Source: Mansonella perstans
Lineage: Eukaryota; Nematoda; Chromadorea; Rhabditida; Onchocercidae
Length of the DNA: 64,000 nt
Assembly: GCA_037074765.1 (NCBI GenBank)
Contig: JBAMDO010000181.1
Location: forward strand, 1 to 64,000
Direction of reading: 5' to 3'
Under the pieces are notes generated by a model. It was given only the letters and a program-made list of their open reading frames with translations. It was not told where the DNA came from and made no database searches. This document shows, one piece after another, positions 49,629 through 62,617 of this stretch. How positions within the stretch are numbered: position 1 is the stretch's first letter; the number at the start of each line of letters is the position of its first letter. The position numbers were made by a program, and so were the translations under genes.

Positions 49629-52600
49629 ATGGGACATTGCGTCTCACGAGACCAAAAAGATCAAAAGAATTTGAATCGTCGAATTGAGGACCAAATCAAA
49701 AAAGACCAGTCAATGTCACTTCGGATCATCAAACTTCTTTTATTAGGTGCGTCGAACATTTTTTAGAAATCATCATCTGTACTGTATTTTTCATCATTTC
49801 AACTGAATTTCCAATTAAGTTTTGTTCTAGTATAACTCCAACATCACTGATTCAAAAGATGGCAAAATTACAAACTGAATCCTCGATGAACAATACCCGC
49901 TTTCTGTAGATTCTGTTTTGTCGTATTATATCAATCAGTGCCATTGTAGTAGCTATCGTTCTTCAAATCGTGAATTCAATGAGAATTATAGAAATTCCAA
50001 AAGAACATTCTTTCACCATTTAAGATTAGTGATAGGGTCTTTTTTTTTTCCATAAGTGAATGAAGGTCATAAACGGCCAATTTTACAATCCAGTAGTCAT
50101 TTGAAAAGGTTGAATCGATTACTTCATGTCAAACCGCCACGTTCAAGACGTTTTGTTACTTCAGTTTAGAATCGACTCTTTTGATCAGTTATTAGATATT
50201 TATTCAGTGTCCATCGATGCACTACTATTTGAATCCATTGCAACCGCTTCAACGGAACTGTTAATTTTCTTATCATTTCTAGAATCTTTTGCGCTCATAA
50301 TGCACCATTTTATCGTTATCTTAAATTTGCATTTGTTGTGAATCAGCTGGTTAGATGAATTTTCTTTTCAGTTGCTTTTAAATAATTCTCCGCTGTAGTT
50401 ACCACTTCATCATGGTATTGTAAGAGACACTTTACGTTATTTTTAAACAGCGAAAAATCAATGCTATTAGTGAAAAACTGTTTGAGGAAATGTACTGTTT
50501 GTTAAAAAATTAAACGCTGTTTCGTGATTTTCAATTTGGTTTTGAGCTGAACTATGAAATTAAAGTTAAGTTGTACCAAGAAGTATGTTATATCATACAA
50601 CTTGCCATTATTTCTCTCTTAGCTTTTACATCTTTTTGTATTCATATTCTTCAACATTTTTTTGACGACTTTTGTTCGAAAAAAAAACATAACTTGGAAA
50701 TATCATTTCTTCCTAGCAACTTTCATATTCGAAAATTAATTTAAAATGAATAATTCCAGGAGCTGGTGAAAGTGGAAAAAGTACAATACTCAAGCAAATG
50801 AGGTCTGTAAAGTGCAAAATACCTTATCAGTAATGTTTCTTTATCGATGTACTTCAGAATCTTAGCAAGCCAAATAAATTTGTCCGCAACATTGGTTCTG
50901 GATAATGCGAAGTAAAAATATTAAAAATTGACACAAATCATGCCCTTTTATACTATGCATCAGCATCTATCAGTATTTTCTCCTCAAACGGGCGTGAAGT
51001 TTTTAGGCAAAATGATGAAAACACCACTACTGGAATCTGTTCTTTGGAAGCGTCTCGGAAAGTGCAAAAGGACTTCAGAATTGAAGGAAATTCGAGTTAA
51101 GAGATGAGAAATGCTTAAATATTTTATGTACTATGTTTGTAATTATTCAGGATATTGCATAAAGATGGATTTTCACAGCATGATCTGGAAATGATAAGAC
51201 CAGCGGTTTACAGTAACTGCATACACTGTATGTTAGCAATTCTCAGAGCAATGTTTCATTTGCAAATTGAATACGAAGATCTCGAAAGAATGGTTGGTTT
51301 CACTGATTCTAATTTACGAATGATGATACATTATAGAAAGAGGGACAGTCATTCGGTTGATTACAAAACTTTCATCCCCTCAAGATAGATTTTTCCAGTA
51401 TTTCATTTTAAAAATCATCAAAAGTGACAGCATAGCAAAGATGCTTGACAAAAATTTTCAGAGATTTAATACGGAATTAAAAAGATGCGACTTTGGATGG
51501 GAGCAGATGATGCTATGCATTTATAAATATTATAGATTTCGTATGTGAACGGCTGCTTTTGCATCTTATATACTTATTTAAAATAAGATTGTCCCAATTT
51601 ATTATTATCTAGTTGTTGAAAGTAAACGACCAGTTTAGGGTATTACATCTACGACCACGCATCGGACAGAGATTGCATGATGTAAGCCATAAGAAAACAT
51701 CGGTAGTATGAAACGCCCGATTTTAATTAGTCAGGATATTTTATCAGCTTCCAAATTTGTTAGATACAACAGAATATGAATGTTTTGAAGATGCTGGACT
51801 GTTGCTCCGAATGTACTAAATGGAATGACTATCAATTTCATGTGTACATATGTCTGTTTAAAATTTCTATTAATTCGGTGCGATCAAAATACAGCTCAGA
51901 TTGTTGTGTCTAATGAAAAGCCAAATGAACAGAATGAAAATCTATGTGTCTATATACAAGCTAGATGTCAAACATATCAATTGATAACCACAAATGCTTC
52001 TTCTTAACTGGATTTTGTATTTAATAAAATATCCTGTATAAATAGGATAACATTCATAAGGGAATCTTAAAATATCTAGAATTTTGGAATTTTTCGCTTT
52101 ATCAATGTTGTAGCGCGATAGTCAACTTGTATTCGCCGCTGCTCATGCCAACAAAGAAGAACTTAGTGAAGAATTATCAGAAGCAATGCAACGTCTTTGG
52201 GCTGATAGCGGTGTAAGGGAGTGCTTTCAACGATCCAATGAGTATCAAATAGATGATTCTGCCAAATAGTTCGTTTTTTACCTTAAAATTAATTTGTTTT
52301 CTAATATCAGATCAATTTTTGTTGATATTAAGAGAAGTTTGTTCAGTCTGCGGTTTTGCGATGCTGGTGGAAAATAAAATAAGGTGGGTCAAATGAGACC
52401 CATTAGTAATCTCATTATCCTAAATTGTTATTGTCTTGAAATAGTAAAGTGTTGCAGTTTCTTAGACAGTTTGCCGAGGTTAAGCTCCCCGAATTATTTA
52501 CCAACAGAGCAGGACTTGTTACGAACGAGAATTAAAACAACGGGAATAACCGAGATACATTTCGAGCTCAAAGGACTTACATTCAGGTAAATATTTCATT

Positions 52601-54868
52601 AGGTTTCCGTACGAAAATTGCCAGCAATAAATGAATGTTACAAAAAATAATTTAATCAGAAGCGCTTTTAACAAAAGGAATATTTAGGAACACAGGTGAA
52701 GAAATAAGCACAATGGTTTCTGATGCACCCTTAACTCTCATTCAAATGCAACAGTAACCAAATAATTATTGGCAGAGCAGATAGTTCAGAAAATGTTTTA
52801 ATATGCCACAGGGAAACATGAACAATGAGAAACCTGCCTATAGCGGATGAGGATGTATTTCCAGATGATGATTATGGTGCGATCCCTGAATGGTCTCTGA
52901 ATAGAGTTAATAAAAGCTGGAGAAGCCCTCAGCAAGAAGCGTCTGTGCTCTGCACTCAGCAATTTACCGCTATTTATTTTTGAAGTGCACAGATGAGTGC
53001 ACTTCAACTACTGAATACATGTACTACTGCACTGCACTATATACTGATGTATAATGTGCGCTAGTCAGTATTAGTATTCCTTTTCCTGATGATTATTTCA
53101 GAAGAGCCATTTATATCATAAATAATATTTGCATTTCATATTTCAGTATTGAGCTAAAAATGCAAATAACTATTTGATGAAATTAAGTTAAATTCAATCT
53201 GAGACATTTCACTGATGGCAAAAGGATGATAATAAAATTGAGCTAAAAATCCCAAAAAAATGCCATCATATGTTCCTCGATAAAGGTCGGATAGCATAAA
53301 CAACGAATGAGTTAAATGAAATAGCTTATCAGCAACCTAATTACAATGGTATCTGTGACCAAAAAGGCTGTATTCTAGCTTTAGGAGATTTTTCCTAACT
53401 GACTCCTTAAAGAAACCAGTAGAAGAGATTGAAGAGGAAAGAACTCATGAAATAAACTGGAACAATTGTTTGAAAGGTGTGCGTTATTTATCGTAACTAA
53501 TGAAGTATTTTCGATGATGACTCTTATTTTGAAACTACTGAACATTTTTCTTTCTGTTCATTATGCTGTAACTACATGCTTAACAATATCTTAACAATAT
53601 ACTTAACAATATCAACTTCTTCATTTCTTAATTTCTTGCAAAATTCCTTTTAAAAATGATGATATTCGGTGCGTATTCACATAATAGCAGATAACCTCAA
53701 TTTATTTCTAAAAAATCATAATGCATAAATAGTCGTCAATCATAAAAAAAGGAAGAATGATATTAATTATGAGAAAATTTTTGACTGTTGATTTCAGAGT
53801 GATCGATGTTGGTGGGCAATGTTCTGAAAGAAAAAAATGGATACATTGCTTTGATAATGTTAATGCAATTATATTTATATCATCATTGTCCGAATATGAC
53901 CAAACATTACGGGAAGATAATTGCACGGTATCTAAATTTTTGTCGTCATTTAAATAATTTTGTTTAATTTCAAGTTTAACTGATGTAAATTGAATTTGAA
54001 AGCCTGGGAACTTAGAAGTTTTTACGAATTTATTTGAAATTAGGTAAGCTTACAATGATATAAACAATGGAAAACAGCAGAATGACAAGGTCTCAAGGGG
54101 AAGAAGTAACAACTATCTATATTTTTGCCTCGTACTGTAATAATAAATATCATACAGAATCGAATGCAAGAAAGTTTGAAACTTTTCGACTCAATATGTA
54201 ATAGTCCCTGGTTCGCCGATGTTCATTTCATTTTATTTTTAAACAAAAAGGACATCTTCGCTGAAAAAATAAGCCGCTCACCTTTAACGATATGCTTTCC
54301 GGAATACAAAGGTTTGCTATAGTTATTATGTGAAGATAACTTTCAGTGCTACTTCCTGCTTAAAAATTAACTGATATTGCAGGACAACAGAATCAAACAG
54401 AATGCATTAATTATATACAGTGGAAATTCGAACAGCTTAACAGGTTTTAAACTTTGCTTATTCATATCAAAAAAATATTCCATGAAAACTTAAAAATAAA
54501 AAGGAGGATGATAAAATTATTTAATCTTTTATTTTTTGCATAGCATTTATTAATGCTTAAGCTAATGATTTTGAATCTTACTGTGATCACTGCTGTGACC
54601 TATCGCATTTATTCGAGATATTTGACAAATTTTCTATGCCTCAATGTTACAACAAATTAAATATTCATGCTCTTAAGACATCAATATGAATAACATACAC
54701 GTTATGTTTGACAAATCGAATTGGTCTATAGTGTATTTTAGATCTCTACAACGAGAAATATATTGTCATCACACATGCGCAACAGACACAAATAATGTGC
54801 AGTTTGTTTTGGATGCCTGCTTGGATATGATCATTGCCAGAAACTTGAAATCAATTGGACTTTGCTGA
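49629..54868 (+). CDS. heterotrimeric G-protein alpha subunit, Gi/o-like, divergent
   Basis: GTP-binding alpha subunit coupling seven-pass receptors to effectors at the inner plasma membrane. Nine exons: 49629-49746, 50760-50802, 51151-51292, 52114-52268, 52458-52586, 53798-53927, 54158-54311, 54383-54443, 54742-54868, 352 aa, all phases consistent. MGHCVS gives Gly2 for myristoylation and Cys4 for palmitoylation. Nucleotide-binding motifs: P loop GAGESGKST (40-48), switch I TRIKTTG with Arg177 and Thr180, switch II DVGGQ with Gln203, NKKD, and TCATDT. The C terminus NLKSIGLC lacks the Cys at -4 needed for pertussis-toxin ADP-ribosylation. The residue after Gln203 is Cys instead of the nearly invariant Arg. 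Some exon ends (exon 3 at 51292, exon 4 at 52268) rest on family alignment. Probably one of the nematode-specific chemosensory gpa subunits, by inference; paralogue not assigned. Confidence 0.92.
53579..53613. repeat. cttaacaatat triplicate
   Basis: Three near-perfect copies of an 11-bp unit in intron 5 of the G alpha gene. Confidence 0.7.
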
Positions 54869-55083
54869 GTAAAACTTGAATTTTGGTCTATTAGCATGTT
54901 GTCGCTTTGTGTTTCATTGGAATGCTGAAACAGAGATATTGCAAATCCAGTTGTTTATTTCGAAGGTAGCAGAACTTTTTACTATATGTAATAATTAGCA
55001 GCCTTGTGGAAATGGCTTGGAAAATTAACTGTAGTTACTGTGTGGTAGGATATCTTAGTTCTTGCGTAATATAAGTAAATTCG

Positions 55084-55159
55084 CATGTAAGAAATGAATA
55101 AATATAAATAAATAAATAAGTATATATGTATATATGTACATTTATTCATTCCTTACATG
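55084..55159. repeat. 20-bp inverted repeat, hairpin overlapping poly(A) signal
   Basis: catgtaagaaatgaataaat (55084-55103) and atttattcattccttacatg (55140-55159) pair with one mismatch around a 36-nt AT-rich loop. AATAAA signals lie in the left arm and loop, 230 nt past the G alpha stop. It may shape the G alpha 3' end, or be a small hairpin RNA or MITE-like footprint. Confidence 0.7.
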
Positions 55160-58100
55160 ACAATATATATATATATACTGTTATGTTTTGAGTTTGTATT
55201 TTTTTTGAGAATACTGAAAAAAAAAAAACAACTAAACCCACAACACCAGAAATCACACCAAAACAAATAAAATAAAAATGATTTATCTAGATTTTATTCA
55301 TTAGCTGAGATCAAGTAAATGTTTTTTTCGACTTCAGTCATGTCTTTACTAATGTAGTTTGTTATTCAAAACTAGTAATTCATGGAATTTTTTTAATTTT
55401 GTTAAAATCAGCTGAACTGCACGATATAAGATTTGCACTGGAAAATTTGAAAGAATAAGATGACATTGTTAATCCATTTGACACAACATCTGATTGCAAC
55501 CAGTCCAAGTACAAAGCTACCGGGATCATACTGTTATCAATAAACTATCAGGTCTATTTGAAATCACTGAGGTTGAAGTCGATGTTGTATTTTTCATGTA
55601 TTACGATGATAAATTGCTTCGTATTCATTTGGTTTTTTTTTTTAATGTTGCGTTCATGAAAAGAAAGCTATTCTATTATAAATGCTTTTTTATCATCACT
55701 TGCGCGTAGTTTTTTTCTTTTCTTTTGTCATTTTTTTTCCGTGTGATAAACATACGATCTCATTACTGATTATTTCTCAATATTTTATTTCTACTATTTT
55801 TTCCACTATTTTTTGCACCATTTTCATAACGTATATGATTACTATTTTTAAATTTTTTTTTACTATTATTAAAAATGACAACAGCTAAAATGATTCAAAT
55901 GGTTATAAGTAGTTTGTGTAAATCAATCTTATTCGTACTGCAGAAGTTATCATTCGAACAGTCACACGCTCATTACTTCTACAAAGGTGAGCGCACTGAT
56001 GAATGTTGCTATTACGAAAATGAAGTAAAATATTAGCTATACCCATTATGATGTACTCATCAAATTACCGTTTGAATCTCAATAGCAGTGACAATAAATC
56101 GATTCTTTGTAGGTATTGTTTTATCAATCCAGCATACCTACATTGCATAGTTAAATCACGTTGTTTTAATAAATCCATGTGTGACCATTTAGTCGTTCAT
56201 AGTTTATTTGTTTTCAGTGGACTTTGTCAAATACTTCCAAAACACACTTCTACGAATTAAGCAATTGTTTAAGTAATGACAAGTAATAGAAGTTGTATAC
56301 TTCAAACATTATCTTATGAGTTAATTAAATTGAATACAGATGATTCAATTATTAAGCGTTTGACTGATCGTTGCTTCTATCGAAACCTGCAATAGGAATA
56401 TTTCGCTTATCCAAATATTAGGCATTGGATTTCTGACTGTGATTTTGATGATATTTCTTGTAATGATCAATGATATTTCAATTTCAGAACAGGATCAAAA
56501 TGAATCTAATCTTCTTTCACTAATTACTTGATTGATTCGAGAATATTCTCAATTCATCCATCTCTGTTAGTGAAAGTGTGGTGACTTCGTATGTGTATTG
56601 ATTGCTGTTAATCATTTTTCATATACTTAATCTGTACAGCAAAGCTGTAAAATTTCACATTTTAAACGAAAAAGGATGACCAGTGCTAGAATAAATCTTT
56701 TTTTTAGAATCATCTCCGATCTTAGAAACATTTTTGCATAATTTTAGGATTTTTTTTTTTGAAACTGATTCATAAAATGCTTTTTTTGCAGTGGTTGAAG
56801 AAGTTTAGAAAAGTAGGCGTTGTATTCAGAAAGATTTGATTGGCACTAATGGTAACCCATTTGGTTAAACACTATAGCAATACTTCTAGCAGATGTATAT
56901 ATAGCATTAGTTAAACATGCTGACTCCACCTTACCGATTCCCTTAAGGCCTATGAAATGCAATGCAATGAGGAAAAAGCCAAAGAAGGAGTTGCTGGCAT
57001 TAAGCACTATACAGATATAGTCATCAGTTGGCACGATGTGGGACAGCACTGCCCAGCAAATGACCATTTGTAATCGAACTCGATTACTTGCATTTAGTCC
57101 TCATTTTTTCAATATATTCCATTTCGTTCTAGATCTTTTCTGCAGTCTTGTGCTGCCTCACTCTGTCACCTGCTATTTGTCATCAACCTTGATGCCTCTA
57201 CCCTTCATTTTCTTACTTAATAATGCTACATTAAGATATCCGTATTCCCTCCTCCTCACTTTCCTCATCAATGTATAAGTATACTCCGCACCAGTATATA
57301 TATATATATTAGATCATATAAAGTTGAAGTGAACGAGAATTTATTTAACCTATTCAATTTTTATTTCCGTTATATATCCGACTGGTTTTATGTACTCTTT
57401 ATGTCATCATTTAGCAATATCGAAATTATTTGATATTTATTTCTCTATATTTCTCTATCAGTATTTATTTCTCTACCAATTTATTTTTATTTTTACTTTT
57501 CTAATTAATAAAATTTCCTCATTCCAGAAAATTCAGTAAAAAATCATTTTATTTACTTACATAAATTTCAATATACTATTATTGTTCTATTCATGTAGCA
57601 CCTTTTTTTAACTTGACAGTATGATACTTTTACAAATGTTTTTCCTAACTTGCTTATTAACTATTTAAGAATCAATGTATAGATAATATTCATCAAAATA
57701 CAAACACCTATGATTTCTCATAGTATTATTTTACTTTTTTGCAAATCCAGCAATTGATAAAATATTGGTAAAACTTAATGATTGAACTTTAGTTCTCTGA
57801 CTCATCAAGTTATGGTATGTATGAAAAGATTAAGAATGGATGTCCTAACTCACTGTTAAATTAATCAACAAACAAAAAAGAAAAATTCCTTCATTTGGCC
57901 AAAAAACTACTAATACGACGACGGGTTTTGGGCAGATTTTCACTGTTATGCAAATTTTTTAGTTGGAATGCTGCTACATACACTATATGATATCATCTAA
58001 GCTTTGAAATAATATTACTGTTTTGACTCAAAATCCCAACATTTATATGGTGGCCGACCGATGAAATGACGTTCTTTCTGTCATTATTGATACCAAGACT

Positions 58101-58230
58101 ATAAATGAAGTTGAAATCCTAAGTTGATGAGATAGTTTTGAATGTTCGTTTGAAGTAGTTTTGGAGATGTAAATGTTTTTATCACAATTCTAAGGAAACA
58201 TTCAAGCAACAACCAGAAGTATTTTTGCAG
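55160..58230. other. intergenic or 5' part of the next gene, no firm exon
   Basis: AT-rich with TA runs near 55167 and 57297. A 49-codon coding-like frame lies at 56924-57073. No Ig, fibronectin or other recognisable domain exons were seen, so the 5' part of the following gene model is missing. Confidence 0.35.
56924..57073 (+). pseudogene. short coding-like fragment
   Basis: A stop-bounded frame reads SLKAYEMQCNEEKAKEGVAG then HYTDIVISWHDVGQHCP. It looks protein-like and less AT-rich than the flanks, but it has no partner exon and no family was recognised. It could be a relic of a mobile element or gene. Confidence 0.22.
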
Positions 58231-61200
58231 TTCGGAGAGAAGATATTTCGACTGTAGTACAACATCGTTCTACGCACTTTTCCGGCATAAGTAAGCTACA
58301 ATTCGTCTCCAAGCTACCTTTTAAAAAAGCGCCATTAAGGACTTGCCAGAAGATACTCATCTAACAATGTTTGCTCCAAAGACTGCCCATCGTATTTTGT
58401 TTTGCGAGATTTATGGCTATTGCTTCAATTTTTAACTCTCTCAATGTAGAGACTGAATAACAAAACAAAACTTTTTTTTTCCATTCTTTTTTTTTTTTTT
58501 TTTGCAAAAAAGTGTGTGTACAGATACCGATCGAGACTTATTGCTATTGTGATCGACAATCAGAAATACTTTGATTGACAAAAATTTCTTAAATTTTGCA
58601 AAAAGTAGGAAAACAAAAAGTGTATGTATAGGAGCCGATCGATATATATTTTAAGCTTATACGAACAAGAAAATGTCACAGAAATGTTCTATTTTTATTT
58701 TCATTTCATGTTGTGTGCATTTTTTATAATTTTGTTGAAAATACAGTAATCACTTTCTGTTTTCATATAGATTTATGAAAAGTTAGGAATATTTTTGCCT
58801 TTCATTTCCTCAGTATTATGGCTTAAAAAAATGCAAACAACTTTCACTGCTTCTTTCTAAATAAAAAATGCCGTTGTGGCGGTAATTCCAGAAATAAATT
58901 TAATGGATGTCTTTAAAAATGTGTGTTTAGATAAAATTGTTCGAAAACGAAAGTACAATAAAATTCTTTTTGAACTCAATAGTAATAGAAGACGAATTAT
59001 GCTTTTTTTTTTTGAAATCTGAAAGATAATACATTTTTTACATTTCATCTTTTGAACTCGCCTTCGCATAATCTCCGCAAGCTTAACTATTTCGATTAAA
59101 TCCATAATGGGTGGTAGACTGATAGAAATTAAATAATTTGCATTTCTGAATTTATTATTGCTTCAGCAAAATCTCCGAAAGAATCAGTTAATGTTAGCAT
59201 CTCTCTCTCTCTGTCTCTGATAAATCAGAGTTATTTTCTTGTAAACAAAAATTGAATGATTGATTTCTTTTTTGTGATTGGAAACTGCTCAGATACTGAA
59301 TCTAAGATTAATGAAAAGAAATATATAATAAAGGAGACGTTTAAAAATTATTAAAAGGAACAAAGCTAGAAGAATATGTTGCGTGTGGAATAGCGCGATA
59401 TCCTCAATGTTATCCTAAGTTTTATATACACTTTTTGATTGCATTGAGCCAAACTTGTTTCCTTAATTCTCGTCCCTATTTTTCAATTCACCTTTTCTTT
59501 TTCTCTTCTTTTTAAATCGAAGAAATAGTTTGAAAATGTTCAGTGTTTGAAGCTTTTGTTAATGAGTGAAGTGTAATTTCGTGCAAAATGCCTCCATCCA
59601 TTATTTTCTCTTCCTTTTTCATAGATGATAGCTTCCTTAATGGTTTTGAATGGATGCATATTTGAGGATTTTAGGGTGGCCAAGTGTCATCGCTATACTG
59701 CTAGTATTAAATTCTATCAAGCGGAGAAAAAAAAAATTTTTACAACAACAACTGCGACAGAAGCATTAATCCAAATTTCCCAGTAATTACTTCAAAAATT
59801 TTGAATTAAACATTTCCAGCTGATACAGTCATTCTTTCTACTTTTTTTTTTCTATTAGACCATTGGTATAACGTTTCATTTCCGTGCTTGATTTAGTTAG
59901 AAATCAAAAAAAAAGACCTTCGGAAAGTTTTTCTTTGTTATCCTCAAAGAATAACAAAAGCACTATGATTGGAGTAAAAATTGTGGCATCATTATATTTT
60001 GTTGTCGTAAAACGAGCATAAAAGTAAATGATTTTCGGGAAATGATTTAACAAAGACGATATAATGAAGCATAATAGTGAATCCATTACAATTTTCGTTT
60101 CCGTTTGATTTTATGCAATTTCGATGCACTGTTATACTGTGTTCCATTCTACTAGCAAAAGCAATGGTGGCAAAAAGCTAAACTGTAATTTTATTCATGA
60201 GCAAAATAAAAGAAATTCTAGACTGCTTATTTCCCACAATTACCATTTGTAATCCTTTCTTGATATAAATAACCTAAAACAGAGCAATTTCGTCGGAATT
60301 AAGACAATAGTTATCCCGTTGCTATCACAATCACGAAACAATGATAAAGATATTCAGTTGATTAGGAATATTCATCAGAAAAAGATGAAAATGATAATGA
60401 AAAACGTGTGTGTATGTTTGTACAAAAAAAAAAATTTGCTTCAATTATGTTTTTCATATGATTCGAAGGGAAAAAATTTGACAATTTCAGGAACAGTACT
60501 TTGTTCAATCTCATATGCATGTCAAATGATCACAACAACCATGATATCATCCCGTATGCAAAAACGACACGTCAAGTCTAATTTCTAATTCTTTTCAACA
60601 GTTTACATTATTGCTGCGATGTAACTTTTACGAATGTCATCCTCACAACAACATACTGCCCTGGATCGAAAAGATTACCTGAACTACAGTGGTATTATAT
60701 TTTTATCAACTAATCAATGATGACATCAATGGGTACAAGACGAAATTTTAAAAAATTTTTGTAAAAATTTGTTGAATTATTAAGAAATATGGCAAGCACT
60801 TCTATACATGTAAATCTATAAAATTTTGATGTTCCTGAAATTTTACTGGATACTAGCACTTTGGCAAAAGTTTTTATGTAAAAGTAGAAGGAATTAGCAT
60901 TTTTGAATTTTGCAGCTATCAGTGTTCCCGATAGTAAAAATCGGAATAAAAAATAGTAGTTAGAAAGCACTGGGTATTCACACTTTTTCCTTGGTCTGTA
61001 TTTCAGCACGAACTTGCACTACGAGCCACAATGTATCACAACAATCTACTACACAAGCTCGACATATTTTTCTGGGAGCTGATAGTCCAACTGATGTTCA
61101 TGGTGGTAGAGCCTCATTGGGGTCAATTATACGAGGTACCAAAGGACATTTATCCAGTATACTTGGTAGTGTCACACAGGTTTGTCACCTTCATCCATTC

Positions 61201-61469
61201 CTTTATGCATTTCTCGAACATTTACATTTTGCCCGATCATTCAATGCATTATCTTGAGATGATTTTTCAAATATTTAGCTCTCTCGCATTAGTAATTTAG
61301 CAATTAAATAATGAGCAATTCTGTTAAATATTAAAAAAACTATCATTTCCGTAATAAATGCATACATAAATATCCCAATTCATTCAATTAGAATCATTTT
61401 TTTGTGTAGATGAACTCCCGCGGAATCCCGGAACCCTGGAATGTCGGAAATGCTTGCGGAACCAATTGA
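58231..61469 (+). CDS. 3' exons of an unidentified gene, possible receptor cytoplasmic tail
   Basis: Four candidate exons join in phase: 58231-58290 (phase 2 in and out, strong GTAAGC donor), 60491-60570, 61007-61179 and 61410-61469 ending in TGA. The product contains HDIIPYAKTT, resembling the PYA boxes found in cytoplasmic tails of neuronal Ig-superfamily receptors such as Robo and Dscam. It continues with ARHIFLGADSPTDVHGG, RASLGSIIRGTKGHLSSILG and a C terminus RGIPEPWNVGNACGTN. The last two exons are less AT-rich than the flanks and look clearly coding. No ectodomain or membrane exon was found between here and the G alpha gene, so the model is 5'-partial or the gene is short. The first exon is least sure. 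Confidence 0.4.
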
Positions 61470-62482
61470 CTGGACAGTATCATTGACTTAATGTCTTAAA
61501 TTGAGTTATTTTAAAGGGAAGATGTTCGTACCGAGGAGAGAAAGTGCACAATGGGGTAAGGAAAGGTATTGCATATACTGCTGATAGGGGAAGTGAGAGT
61601 TTAGATAGATTGAAATAGTGAGAGAAAGAAAGAAAGAAAGCGGTAAGATAGTATAGTTGGTATATGTCTGCAAAATGTCAATCGATTACACAAATGGTTT
61701 TCTGCTTTGAAAAAGGATCCCTTTGGTGGTAGTGGGTTTTGGTTGGTGCTGATATGATATGATGATGATGTTATATGGTATTAGTGTTAGTATATGCTGA
61801 TAAGGAAGATGAAAATAGGATGCATAAGTGATAGAGACGAGATTAGTTAGACAAATATATGTATCAGTACTCAGTACTGTGTATAAAAGAACTTTTAGGA
61901 TATTTGCCTATAAAAAAGCTACAAGGAAATATTTTGTGTGTAAGCTTAAATTTTGTTAAAAAAAAAAAAAATGATTTAGTTCGTAGAATTTTGCTAAAGA
62001 AGAAGATAGAAAGGAAGGCAGACGAAGAAAGTGATAGAGGGATAGGACAAAGTGAAATAATAAAATAGTATCTTTACGACAAAAGGATGAATTTTAGAAA
62101 GGGAATAGAGAGAATATATACATTGTTTGATATCTATATTGATGATCTTTTGAACTGGTAATACATATATCACAAAGCAACTCATCATTGGTACAATCGT
62201 ATATAGATAGATCTAAATAATTTGTGTTCATAGATTCCTCTAAAATTAACAATCATCCTTCTTCTTTGCATTTTATGACAAAATTTCTTTATCCTACTAC
62301 TATCCAATAATATTCATTTCATTCATTTTGTCTCTAAGAAAATTGACTCATTAACAAATCAAATAATTGTGATTGAAATTTTTTCATTCTTCAACTAAAA
62401 ATTCAATGAAGGAATTTAGTATCCATTGAGAACAAAGTATTAGTGCACGATATTTCATCAGAATTCACAGAATAGGGTTACT
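61470..62482. other. 3' region, no gene seen
   Basis: Follows the stop at 61469. It holds a GAAA run at 61622-61640 and purine-rich stretches near 61540-61640 and 61990-62050 that create open frames rich in Lys/Glu/Arg. An A tract lies near 61959-61971. Confidence 0.4.
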
Positions 62483-62617
62483 CTAATTAAATCATTATTT
62501 GACATAATGGCTAATAGGATCATGCTAATCAAATCATTATTTGACATAATGGCTAATAGGATCACGCTAATCAAATCAATATTAACATAATGGCTAATAG
62601 GATCATTCTAATCAAAT
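62483..62617. repeat. 42-bp minisatellite, three units plus a partial
   Basis: Units start at 62483, 62525 and 62567, based on ctaatcaaatcattatttga followed by cataatggctaataggatca and two variable bases. The third carries a 1-bp deletion and substitutions; a partial fourth unit starts at 62608. Confidence 0.9.

Noticed and set aside
56846..57067. 73-codon minus-strand hydrophobic frame
   Set aside because: It is opposite the better-looking plus-strand fragment and has no start context or partner exon.
60599..60680. Frame reading QFTLLLRCNFYECHPHNN after a possible acceptor
   Set aside because: Protein-like, but it cannot be joined in phase with the flanking tail exons; likely intronic or an alternative exon at most.
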